A stretch of DNA of 60,000 nucleotides, taken from the NCBI GenBank assembly GCA_905221605.1, contig CAJNDS010002386.1, positions 250,001-310,000 on the forward strand. The letters are read 5' to 3'. Within the stretch, counting starts at the first letter, position 1. Every line of letters begins with the position of its first letter. The notes below the pieces were generated by a model, which saw only the letters and a program-made list of their open reading frames with translations, did not search any database and was not told where the DNA came from. The stretch comes from Symbiodinium natans (Eukaryota > Sar > Dinophyceae > Suessiales > Symbiodiniaceae). Below, piece after piece: positions 43,093-53,400 of this stretch. The translations under genes and the position numbers were made by a program.

Positions 43093-43854
43093 TTTGAATG
43101 AGAAGCTTCCGGCGGCACGTGGGAGGTGCTTTTGGCTGATCAAAGCGGAACGTGGAATTTACAGGCCCGCGGTGTCACCAAATATTTGCATATTCGGCCC
43201 TCAGTAAACGTTTGTATAGTCGAGGTGGGACTCAGGCCAAGGTGCTACCTGTGAAGCCGTTGTGTTGTTTTGCATTCCACTCAGAACAAGTAATTTGAAG
43301 GATTGTGCCTTCTTAGATGGGGATGGGTAAAGCGGCAGATAACACGGCATTAACGACAATTCTGAGTCTACACACAAGTCTCCGTACGCCTCTTGCATAT
43401 GAAAAGGATGACGATGATGAGGGCCGGGAGCAGGGGTTCTGAGCACTACTGTGCACGTAAAGTCAAACAATTGGTTGTCCTCAACAACGGAGGCAGCGCC
43501 AGCAGAGTTTCACAAGCAAGTTAGAAAGATCACCGCTCTCAAAGATGCAACAAGGGTCTGAAGGCCACGAAGAACATTTTGTAACTTGCTCACGAGAAGC
43601 TGGCACTTGATGGATGGGCTGGCTCGGGCTCAGAAAGCCGAGTCCAGCTATGTACGCGCACAGCGTGGCCGTTGCGCGAACAAACCACACAGTGGAGGAA
43701 GACTGATGGTCAAGAAGGATACGAACTGGAGCATACCCCTTACGATTGGGCCATAGTGTTTGTGGCACCCTTTTGGAAGCTGCAGTACGTAGGGTGTTGA
43801 ATGGTTCTGACAAGTACGGAAGTGGTTGAGAGAAGGCCGACGCGGCGTGCACTC

Positions 43855-43980
43855 ATTTCATGGACTTCTCGGACTTCTATGTTCTGCCGCGGTCGCCCCT
43901 GCCAGATGCATGGTGCATGTCAGAGGAAGCTTTACGGCGTGGCTTGGCAGAAGTCTTGCCTGATCGCAGGAAGCAGCAAC
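43855..43980 (+). CDS. Candidate exon, unknown protein
   Basis: It reads FMDFSDFYVLPRSPLPDAWC and then a charged helix EEALRRGLAEVLPDRRKQQ up to AAC|GTGTGA. Its composition is protein-like; no family is recognised. A (TA)n run follows at 44006-44022. Confidence 0.35.
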
Positions 43981-44646
43981 GTGTGAATATTGAGATATAT
44001 GTGCATATATATATATATATATGCTTGAGCCTGGAAACGGGAAGGTGCCTTCTCCCTCGAGCGAACTGCCACATCAGAGAGAGCTCTGCATTGTTCCGCA
44101 CTTGCTGAAAGGCTGTGGGGTGCCTGAGCAGCACTACAAGTAGGGGCAGCTTTAGCTCATCTAATGCATGGTGAGGCAGTGTGACCAAGGTCAGCGCGAC
44201 CCGGAGTCTGCTGCTGCTGCCTGCCTTGAGCTACGAAAGAGCCTCTCCAAGCAGAAGGAGCACTGCACAGTTGGATTGGTAGTTCTCAATCTTCCAGGAC
44301 TGTCAACGCAACCGAGACCCTAGAGCTTTTTTACGTGCATGGTTTTCGGTGAACTGCTCGACGCTGAACGTGACTGCGCTCTGGCCTGAAAGTCCTCCGC
44401 CAGAGTTTCGGCTCTACGAAACATAATGCTATGTGTTTTCGCATTTGGTATTGAACCTTGCCCCAGGCGCGCTGTTGTTTGGATTTCTGCGTAGGGAACC
44501 TGAAGCTGCAAAGGCAAAATGGTCAAAGAGACCGAAAACAACTCAAAGCAACACAAAGCAACACTGGCAGCTGCTCAAGAACTATAAGGCCTGCTTCAGA
44601 CAGTCAGACAGTGAGTGGACAGCCCTGGCCAGGTGATAAACCCCTC

Positions 44647-44817
44647 ATGGCCTGGGCTTTCTTCTTGCTACTGCAGCTTCTGCGGGCTGAAGCCCAGTCC
44701 TTGCTGCAAGTGGAGGGACAGCTCCGAAGGTGCGGCAATGGAAAGCAATGGAATGCAATGGACAGTAACGTGCCGGGATCGTTCGATGATGATCTGTCCA
44801 TTCTCTGCCCTTGGCTC
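44647..44817 (+). CDS. Secreted protein exon 1: signal peptide
   Basis: MAWAFFLLLQLLRAEAQSLL has a hydrophobic core and a likely cleavage site after AEA. The frame stays open to a TGA at 44818; the real donor lies earlier and was not identified. Confidence 0.55.
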
Positions 44818-47800
44818 TGAACGGGTGATGCTGCCGATGCAGTCAGGACGCAGCTGGCCTCAGCAAGCCCCCACGATGCTGCCTGGTTCTACGCCTTGGA
44901 ATCGGAAGTACAACCATCGGAGGTGGGCTGCATCACGTGTCATGGGGGACTTTCGTGTCGTCCAACGACCGAAAGGCAAAAGAGAGCACCCCACGCATTT
45001 TGCGCATTTTGTCGCGTGCAGGCTTCCGAACCAGAGCATCCACATCCCCGCCTGCGCCCACAAAGGCAGCAAGCCACACTCAGTGCGGCGCAAGAGAAAG
45101 CCACGGCAACCCCCGAGGCAGCAGAACCGTGGAACTCGCTAGCCACTGGCAAATCGGTGTTGACCTTCGCTAAAACAGTCTCCGTCTGACAACGTCCTGA
45201 CAACGTCTGACAGCCAGGTGCAGAAGCAGCTCGCCAGCCAGGTGACGAACAAGGCCCTCGGTTTGTGCTGCGTCCTGCGCAGGTGGTAGTAGTGGCGTGT
45301 GAAGGCATGTGGAATCTGATGGAAGGCAAGGCAATTGCGGTATCTGAGCTCAGGTGGTCACCACCACAAAGCCCACGCTGAGTACTCCAACCGGGGCTCG
45401 CTCAAAGTTCCACACCCGTGCGGTCTTGGCCAACCTCACGTGCTCTCAGCCTGGCTGTGCAGCAAATGTGACCTTACATCTCTACGACCCCAAGACGGAC
45501 ATCGAGGGATGGGCGTGTTTCTATTCTTGAGTTCTACCGATTGAGTCTGGACTTCCCCCCCCCTCTCGTGTCGCCCATCTTGTCTCCCTTCCTGTTTCCC
45601 TTTAGACGCAGAGTCAGATGATTGGATGTGCCCTGCAATTTGTCTCTCAGATTGTCTCCCTTCTTGTCTCCTGTAGGCTCTACACGCAGAACCGAATCAC
45701 TGGACGCAGCCAACTTGTCTAATTCTCCCAGCTTGCCTCCCTTAAATGCAGAACCACATCACTGAACGCATCCCCTCTCTTGTCTCCCTTTCCCTCAAAC
45801 AGTCGAACTGCTCTGAGATTTTATACGATGTGATAACCAAAGGTCATGAGTGGACACGGCGTCCGGGACAATGGCGCGTTTCCATTTGTCTCAATCGTCG
45901 CCTTCTTGTCTCCCCGCTCCTGTCTCGTATTTTGCCGTCTTCCAAAAGTGCATTTGGCACGGTTTGTTGCCAATTTCCAGCTTCGACTTTCTCGACACGC
46001 AAGCTTGGCTTGAATATGCTTGAATTTGGTTCCCGAACCTAGAGAACAGCTCCAAACGCGCGTGTGGCACGGTTTGGCGAGCTTCGCCCGAATTCCGTTC
46101 CGGACATTGGGCAAGGCAAGGTGCCGATTGCAAGCTTCATGTGCTCCAACTGAAACCCAGCCAGATGCATCTTTCTGGCTTAGTCTTTAAATCTGGCTGA
46201 AGACCCATCAGAAACTTCGGAATCTTCGGGGTGTGGTCCGAACATGAAGTTTTATCTAGCAATCAGAAGCATGGACTAGTTCTGATCTGCTGTAGCTAGC
46301 TAGGTAGCCGGCTCACGACAGTCCCTCCAGGAGTACGCGCAGAACTGCAACTTAAGTTTAGCAGTTCATGCTACCGACTTCGATGACAACTTTGCTGGCG
46401 AGCGGGTGGCCAATTTTTTGGCCAACGGAAGAGCAATGGGTGGTGACTGCTACCCGTTGGTGAATGGATGTGTGTCGAAAGCATCTCGCGAGCTGCTGTA
46501 TTCCTGCATCTCAGAGTTGCCCGTGGACACCGTCATCAGCAGCAAGGGCAAACTTCGAGTCGATGCAGAGATTCCCGGCAACGTCGATGAGTGCCCATAC
46601 CACGGGAATTTGCTGCACGGCGTCACCACCGTACGGTGCCACGTCGGAAAGCTAGCTGATCTCACGACCACAACGTCGACGACGACCACCACGACTGTTG
46701 CCAAAATCAAATCAGCTGCCGCCGCATATGCTGCATCAGCACCAACAGACTTCAACTTCGTAAAGAAGTGGCTGGAAGAGCATCCTGGCAAGTCTCTCAC
46801 GGACATGCCGGGCTACAGCTCCTTCTACAATCTGAGCCAACTGTCTGAGCCTGCCGAACCCGCCAGCTTCGGTTCAGGGCAGTATGGGTACTACTACGGG
46901 TACTACGGGTCCTCCGACTCCACACATCTGCAAACGCAGCTGGGCAGCAGCGGCACCGGTGGTGCCGGTGGTGCCGGCGGTGCCGGTGGTTCCGGCGGTG
47001 CCGGCGGTGCCGGCGGCAGCGGCGCCGGCGGCACCGTCACCGGTGGCACAGGTGGCGTCGTCGGCAGCGCGGCCGCTGCGAGCGGTCTGTTGGGCCAAGC
47101 GCGACCCTTCTTCCCCTTCCGCCGGCCCACCAGCCTGACCACCCAGGGGGCGCTGCGGTGCGCAGAGAAGGGCTGCTCCACCTCGCTGGTTCTGGACTTC
47201 AACAGGACATTGGCACAAATCAACAGGCGGATCGAGTCATTCTAAATCTGGCTTGTAGAACCGTCTTGAATATCCTGTGACCGTGTAGGCATCGTAGGAA
47301 TGAAGCGAGCCCTTCCGAGGTGTGTCGCCCAACTGTGGGTAAACCAGACGGACTTCGACAACTTGGACGGCGCTGTGGAGCTCCTAACGGTCAGTGTGGC
47401 TGGCAAGGAGGCCAGCTATAAAGCGATTAAAACCAGATTTTGCTTACATAGATTTGAGAAAACACATTGCTAGATTCTGCTAGCTTTCGTGAAAGAGCTC
47501 CTATTGTCGTTACGACCCCAAATACTCTCATAGTTCTGACACCCACTGGGCCCTCAAGTTGTCGCATCAGCTGATTGACCAGCCCTGTGCACGTGATCTG
47601 TTGGAGAGGTTCGCTGCCCATTCGGTTACACTTCAAGAGTTGTGTGGCCCGTCAAGCCCAACAGTCATCATCGCAAAGGAACCCCGCATCAGGAACCCTG
47701 CAAGTAGTTCTGCATCAGGTGCTTTCACAAGACAAGCCTGGGAAGAATCCGTGCCGCAGTGCATACAATGGCAAGCCGCTCACCCTCAAGGCTGGATCTA

Positions 47801-48500
47801 ACTGCTTTGCTGAGATCTTGGTTTCGACGAGCCAAGTCAAGCTGACACTGAATTATGGCGAGCCCATGATCTTCGCAGACACGAGTGACTTTGGTTGAAG
47901 CTTCTGATCTGTTGAACAGGACATTCGATACCATGCGCTTGTGGATTTGGACGTCACGCAGGCACCGCTGATATTGAAGTATGATTCGAAAACACAGGAA
48001 TTGCTGGGTTTGGGTTTAGGGCTTATGCCTTTCAGCCTGCCTTGCTGAATCGTGTGAAACCTGGGAGGCCATCAGGGATGGACCCGTCAAGTTTCTCGCG
48101 CAGATCTCAGACCAGGTGGATGAGTGTCCGAGCAATGGCTACTTGTTGGACTCGGCGCTGGAGGCGCGGTCACACGACGTCACGTGCAACCGTCAACCGC
48201 ACTGCTTATTTAACCTTGTCTTTGCCCTTTGCTGAGGGCAGCTCATACTACGGAAGGTGAGCTGCAACATCTCCACGATCGGGGCGCTGTTAGAAGAGGA
48301 TGAGGTGTCCGTTGCAGATGTCTTGGATTTGAACAAGGCCTGCTTCTTGGATAGTGCGTCATGTGTTGAAGCTGCGATGATCACGGCGTGCATTCAGTGC
48401 TGAGGAGCTACTTGATGCCACTGACGACGCAGAAAGAGACAAAGCCTTCAAGGATTTCTTGGACGTGGCAGCGTCAACTCAGTCCTCCTCGGATCAGTGA
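44647..48500 (+). CDS. Secreted/extracellular Cys-repeat protein, multi-exon
   Basis: The start is ATG 44647, with a strong signal peptide (MAWAFFLLLQLLRAEAQS). Exon-like segments then appear at about 45354-45530, 46362-47245, 47306-47430, 47719-47893, 47920-47997, 48036-48210, 48257-48395 and 48398-48500. Two of them share a domain: KGKLRVDAEIPGNVDECPYH (around 46550-46605) and GPVKFLAQISDQVDECPSNG (around 48081-48140), each followed by a Cys. ATDFDDNFAGERV (46372) and QTDFDNLDGAVEL (47345) are a second matched pair. The protein is therefore built from repeated extracellular modules with N-glycosylation-type sites and Thr-rich linkers. The function is unknown; a surface or matrix protein is likely. 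The stop is TGA at 48498-48500. A further coding-like segment (48628-48818) could be part of the same gene if that stop is spliced out. Confidence 0.6.
45354..45530 (+). CDS. Secreted protein exon: Thr linker and Cys domain
   Basis: It follows GCTCAG and reads VVTTTKPTLSTPTG and then RAVLANLTCSQPGCAANVTL and HLYDPKTDIEGW. Two N-glycosylation sequons (NLT, NVT) and paired Cys residues indicate an extracellular domain. Confidence 0.6.
   Translation: MVTTTKPTLSTPTGARSKFHTRAVLANLTCSQPGCAANVTLHLYDPKTDIEGWACFYS
45560..45800. repeat. Degenerate ~85-95-bp tandem repeat, three units
   Basis: Each unit has a TTGTCTCCCTT block followed by GCAGAACC-x-ATCACTGAACG-like sequence. It lies in an intron of the secreted-protein gene. 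Confidence 0.65.
46362..47245 (+). CDS. Secreted protein exon: repeat module, Thr and Gly-rich linkers
   Basis: The frame is open from the acceptor at 46361, upstream of the first ATG, so it is an internal exon. It carries ATDFDDNFAGERV, a Cys-rich module ending VDECPYHGNLLHG, a Thr-rich linker, a Tyr-rich segment YGYYYGYYG, and a long Gly/Ala/Ser repeat (GGAGGAGGSGG-type, 46950-47080). It ends with RCAEKGCSTSLVLDFNRT. The stop at 47243-47245 may be bypassed by an unidentified donor. Confidence 0.6.
47306..47430 (+). CDS. Secreted protein exon: partial repeat module
   Basis: RALPRCVAQLWVNQTDFDNL and GAVELLTVSVAGKEAS mirror the start of the module in the previous exon (ATDFDDNFAGERV). Confidence 0.5.
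47719..47893 (+). CDS. Secreted protein exon: beta-rich segment
   Basis: It follows GCATCAG and reads VLSQDKPGKNPCRSAYNGKP and then AGSNCFAEILVSTSQVKL and NYGEPMIFADT, an alternating hydrophobic pattern typical of beta-sandwich extracellular domains. Confidence 0.5.
47920..48210 (+). CDS. Secreted protein exons: second VDECP module
   Basis: 47920-47997 reads DIRYHALVDLDVTQAPLILK. After an intron, 48036 onward reads CLAESCETWEAIRDGPVKFL, then QISDQVDECPSNGYLLDSAL and HDVTC. This repeats the core of the 46.5-kb module (AEIPGNVDECPYHGNLL). Confidence 0.55.
48257..48500 (+). CDS. Secreted protein C-terminal exons
   Basis: VSCNISTIGALLEEDEVSVA continues to a Cys-containing end at about 48397. 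The frame then changes, and AEELLDATDDAERDKAFKDF leads to SSSDQ and TGA. The overlap of frames at 48395-48400 means an intron or a frameshift lies there. Confidence 0.5.
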
Positions 48501-48627
48501 TAGTGAACATGACAGAGCGACGTTAAGCAGCAGCTGCGCTTCATGAAGAAAAAGAGGTTTGGGCTTCGGGGAGGGGAGGCACCGGGCAAGTGCACAGTGT
48601 GAGCTTCCCGAAGCTTCTGCAAGCATA

Positions 48628-48818
48628 GGCGGTTCAAACTCAGATCGCGAAGCATCTTTGCGGAGGAGCTTCGAGACGCAGCTGTGGCGGTTGATGAGCA
48701 TGGGGTCATCTTGCCAATGAAGCCGAAGTACTGCATGTGCCCGGGCCTTATGTGTGGTCTACTAAGTGAGAAAAAGATGAGCAAAGTGCATTCTGACAAC
48801 GACGAGGCTGGAAGCTAG
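48628..48818 (+). CDS. Candidate exon with stop, unknown protein
   Basis: It reads FKLRSRSIFAEELRDAAVAV and then PKYCMCPGLMCGLLSEKKMS, and ends at a TAG at 48816-48818. It is charged and Cys-containing. It could be a cytoplasmic tail of the preceding gene or a separate gene's last exon. Confidence 0.4.
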
Positions 48819-50274
48819 AAGTAGAATGAACAAAGGATGGAACATGCGCAGGGCGCTGCCGATACGACTCTCAAGTGATGCAAAAAACCCAGCACGCCAC
48901 AGCGAGAAGAAAGCAATACAAAGCGAGCAAGAGCTGTTCCTGAAGGTTCTTGAAGGTCACAGAGAGACCCAGAACCGTCTTTGCGAGTGCAGAAAAGGCG
49001 GGTTGCGCAGAGTAGGCGATCTTCGGGCTGCTGATTGCAAGCCCATCTCCCAAGACATTGACGCTGTCAGCGCCATTTGACCGGGTCGAATCGAAATGTC
49101 GTATTTGCCATTTCGCAGGCTGTGCAGCTGGCTTCACATTTGGGCTCCTCCATCATCCTCATCTCCACAGATCTCTTGTTGAAAGAAATCCTCCTGCTCT
49201 TGAGGCTGGTTCATGGAGTTGGATGACAGCCCCATGAGCCGCTGGTGTCTCGACACAGCGCGCGAGTATGCATCGGGGTCGCGCAGCCTCGGCGCCGGCG
49301 AGATCCTGGAGACCTTGGAGGTGTCACAAAGAGCTTCCCTCTCTCCCTAAAGTAGAGCTTCTCTGATCACACAGCTCCTTGCTGGCTTTTTTAGAGAGGC
49401 TTGTCCTCACTTCCATGATTGCCTGGCAGGCCTGGCTTCCCACATCCGCTAGCTCACGTGCAGTGGAAAAAGGCATGGCTTTCAAGAGCACAGCGACAGG
49501 TATCGTAGGGTTTGAGGCGTTTTATGATGCCATTAGCTGCCCATGAGAGTTGCTGCGATGGCTTCAGATCATGCCAGAAGACGAGGGCCCTTGCGGAAGT
49601 GAACTACTTGCAGCTATAGCAACATCCTCCATCCCAAGCGGCATTCAAGTGTGCATTTTCCGAGTCTGAGGCTCGCTTCCTTGCCAAGCTCCACCGACGT
49701 CGCTTCGAGGCAACACGTGCAGCGCACCCTTGGGAGACGCGCGTGCAGCTTGCCAGAGTCCCAGCATGTTCCATTACCTTTGAGTGTTTTACGCAGCCGT
49801 ACAGTACTTGTAAGAGAGCAGTTGCGCAACATCAATGAGAACCTAAGCCGATGTCGATAACGATGTCGGCCAGGAAACCGTTGAAGAATGAGAAGACATG
49901 AGAATATGACACCGTGTGAGGAAGTAACAAGAGTTCGAACTTCCAAACTGAAACGAAGGGAGGCAAGAGCCTTGCACTGGTGGCTGCGATCGTGCAACGA
50001 TTTCTCGACATGTCTTACAAGATTGCAACATGGCGACAGGCCAAAGCCTTCGAAGTAGCATCAGCGATCAGCGTTTCTCGCTTAGCGTGGCCACCGACAA
50101 AGGTAGATGTTCTGACCAGTGACGGTCTTGCCTTTGGCGTCGGCGTCTACAGTGGTGCAGTGGAGGACCTCTTCCTGTAGGTTCTGGTGTGGGTTTTTGC
50201 GCAGATTAAGGTTCTGAAGCCCCCAGAAATCGGCAGATTCTTGCCAAATTCTCGCGTTCCTCATGCGGACTGCA
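48819..50274. other. No firm gene
   Basis: Frames such as 48826-49080 (basic) have no motif. This is presumed intergenic DNA or intron before the kelch gene. Confidence 0.4.
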
Positions 50275-50459
50275 GGTGTTAGCGCTTTCCTCTTGCAGCA
50301 AGGCGTGCCGGCTCAAAGATCATTACAAATTCGTAGGCTTCTTTCTGACGTGCCCATTTGTAGACTTCGTTTATCCAGCCGTCAGTTTGCAAAATGTCGT
50401 GCTCTTTTCAGCCTCCTTTGTGTTGGATCACGTTTGGATCAGATGATCCCGCTAACCAG
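50275..50459 (+). CDS. Candidate 5' exon of the kelch gene
   Basis: It is open between an ACTGCAG acceptor and ACCAG|GTAGCT. It reads AFLLQQGVPAQRSLQIRRLL and then SDVPICRLRLSSRQF. An F-box-like helix is a weak possibility. Confidence 0.3.
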
Positions 50460-53400
50460 GTAGCTGGTAGGCCCATCAAGAAAGTGCCGCGGCCCTGGGA
50501 CAGCATCGTGACATGCTCAACATGCTCAACTTCGTTGTTTCAAGGCAACTCAGAACCGTGCCCCTGATGTGGCAGGTTGCCTGCCCTGAGGGCGTTGTAC
50601 CCCGGGCACATCTATGTCCACGGTGGCTATGCTTGGAGCCCGGAGCTGTGGAATGTTCACGTAATCATTTTCAATTCTGATCTCTGGCAGGCTGCCACCT
50701 TGAGCCTCGAAAGGCTTATAGGCGCCATCAAGCAAGGGACCCACCACAGTCGCCTACTTTTTTGAGGCTTCCAGACCCCAAAACTCGGATGAATCTGCCT
50801 GAGCTAGTCGCACTCCTGGTTTTTGCTGGAAGGTTTGGCCCTACTTTCTCTGAATTCCGCCTTAAGTACAATCGGAAGCGGATTTGATTTGGTTTGACTT
50901 GATTGTTGCTTTATGGCCTGCCATGCCCAAGCAGCCTCCTGGCAACTATCCAGACCCCCGGCTTTGAGATCTGTCACCCGGGCAGAACCCTGTGACGACA
51001 TGTGACAATCTGAATCCCGGACAGAGGGCTTTGAGCCGGGCGAGATGCCAAGCCAGCTTGTACGGCTGGGAGGGAAGAGCCATTAGTGTGAAATGTACTG
51101 GATTTGTTAAACATTGTTCTACCGGACAGAGTACATGCTGAGGATGGCCAGCGTCGCCTGCTTTCCATCGAACGATTGGCCAGCAAGCTCAGTGCTAGCA
51201 TGCTGTTGTGGTTTCTTGATGGCGACGGGTGGCCTCCCCTGAGCCTTCTTTGAAGACCCTGTTGGATCGGCCGACTGTCAATGACTGCTCGGACCTACTG
51301 CTACTTGCCTTGGCGCCGAAGCGGACATGGGGCAAGGGAGGCTGTTCCTGCCGTTGTTCAGAACCGTTGTCAGTTGTAGGCGCCTTTCGGAGATTGCTGG
51401 GAGCCGCTGCCTCCAATGTCCGATCGACGAGCTGTTGCCTGGGCCCAAGCTGGGCCCTTTGTTCCTCTTCGGCATTTTGTAACACGTGTTGTAGCCGCCG
51501 AGCGCAGTCACAGAGTTTGTGCGTCCGCTGTGAGCATGACAGAGGTGGCAGCGGATGTAGTGGCCGGTAAGCTGTATGTTTGTGGCGGCTGGGATGGCGA
51601 GTGCCTCATTTGCATCTAACGCATGCCTGGTGCCGATCTCCAAGTCTCCAAGTAGCTCCCAGTGAGGTCCCTGTCGAAGGCACTTTGTCACTTGATTCAT
51701 TTGTCATGGGCGAACGTCAAGCAGTATCAACACAATCTTGGCATTGATGCACAATCTTGTAAGCTAAGTACTGAGACGCACTCTGAGACCTTTGGCTGAA
51801 TTCTCGCGCGTGTTCTAATCCGTGAAGACCGGACAAACAGCAACCCGACGAGCCACGGGGTCCACAGGACCCAGGGATTTCACAGGGTCCACAGGACAGG
51901 CGCAGTAGAAAGGATGAAGAAAGACCCTACAGTCTTCTGAGTCTGAAGCCCGGGGTGTGCAAGTTCAGAATTCACGAACCGTTCCCGCAAAACAGCAAAG
52001 CACATTCCCAAAATGATTCGCTCGCTCTTTTGCGGCATCTGTAGCCTGACGTGCGACGGCTTCATGCCATGTTGTCGGTTTTTCCCTTTTCGAAATCCCA
52101 GGCATCGCCTCAGCCAAGTCGAACGTCGGAGCCCCGAAGGGAGGACTCTTGAGGTCTTGGAATTCTTTGAGTGGATCTTGGGCCTTGGGTCTTTAACGGC
52201 TTGACTTTGGGCGAGGCTACAACATTGCTGCCGGTTGCTGGGAGCAGTTGCCGCCAATGCTGGAGAGGCTGTGTGTTTACCTTTGCCTGCGCTTTTGAGG
52301 GATTGGAGAGAGCTGTTCATGGAGAGAGCTTCTCCACAAAAAAGAGGCGGAGCCATCCTGCGGTTGCCACGCTCTGTGGAAAGCTCTACGTCTCCGGCGG
52401 CTTTGATGGCGCAGAGAGGCAAGACGTCGCCTCTGTTATAGTGCATCTGTCCGGTCCTTTGAGCAGCCATGTTGAAACCCAAGAGGGCGCCCAAACTTGG
52501 CTTTTCCAACCCTTTTCCTTCTCAACGTCACGAACCGCCTCAGTGTGGAGCCCCTTCTTGATTGGTGAAGCGTGGTGAAGCGCTGGCCCGTTGGCAGTTT
52601 GAGCTCCGTGGAGTGCTTTGACCCCTCCACGAGCAGCTGGTGTTGTGCGGTGGCCTGGTCTGTTCTCCGCAAGCCTGCAATCTTCGAATCTTCTGCACCC
52701 ATTCCGCACGGAATGCTCCGCATGTTTCTGATCTGGTCGAGCTGGATACTGCCTGCAGCATCTTGAGTGAGCTTCGTTCTCTTAGCATTGCGTTGTCGCG
52801 CGCTTTTGGGTGTGCAACGGGGCAAATGGCAGCAGCACCCTCAGGGTGGAGAAAAAGTGCAATATTAGCCTTCCCGCTCATCCTTGACTCGCCGCCGTCG
52901 TACTGTCTCTTGAGGCGGCCCTGTCATTTCTCGTGAAGCTCCTCTTGTGTCAAGAAATGTATGCTGATATCCTGTTCAGAAGCCACGAGAACCTGGTGAA
53001 ACACACATTTGTCCAGTTTACGAAGCTGTTCAATCAACGAGCAAACCTTGAAGTGAAGACCATGTCTATAAGCCTATGAAAGTCTGCAGCCACGGTCCAA
53101 GCACTTGCACGACGGCTAGAAGCTGCGACTCTAGGCAAGCAACATCAAGCAACAGCAAGCTCGGCGAAGCTCATTTTAAGGAATGATCTTCCGAGGTCTC
53201 CCGCAGATGCAGGTACGTCGAAGACGGGCTATTGCGGCGATTGGCTGAGCTGGTCACAAGCAACTCTGAACTGTTCTTGGAAGCGAGCCTCTGACATTGC
53301 CGAGGTTGTAATGGCTGCCAAGCTCTACATCTGCGGCGGCTTTGATGGTGCTACGGGCAGAGGAGAGTCTTGAACATGCGCAGCCGATCCACATCTTGGA

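Noticed and set aside
46874-47223. - strand frames rich in Ala/Pro/Thr opposite the Gly-rich exon
   Set aside because: They are antisense shadows of the GGT/GCC repeats. The + strand frame connects to Cys modules.
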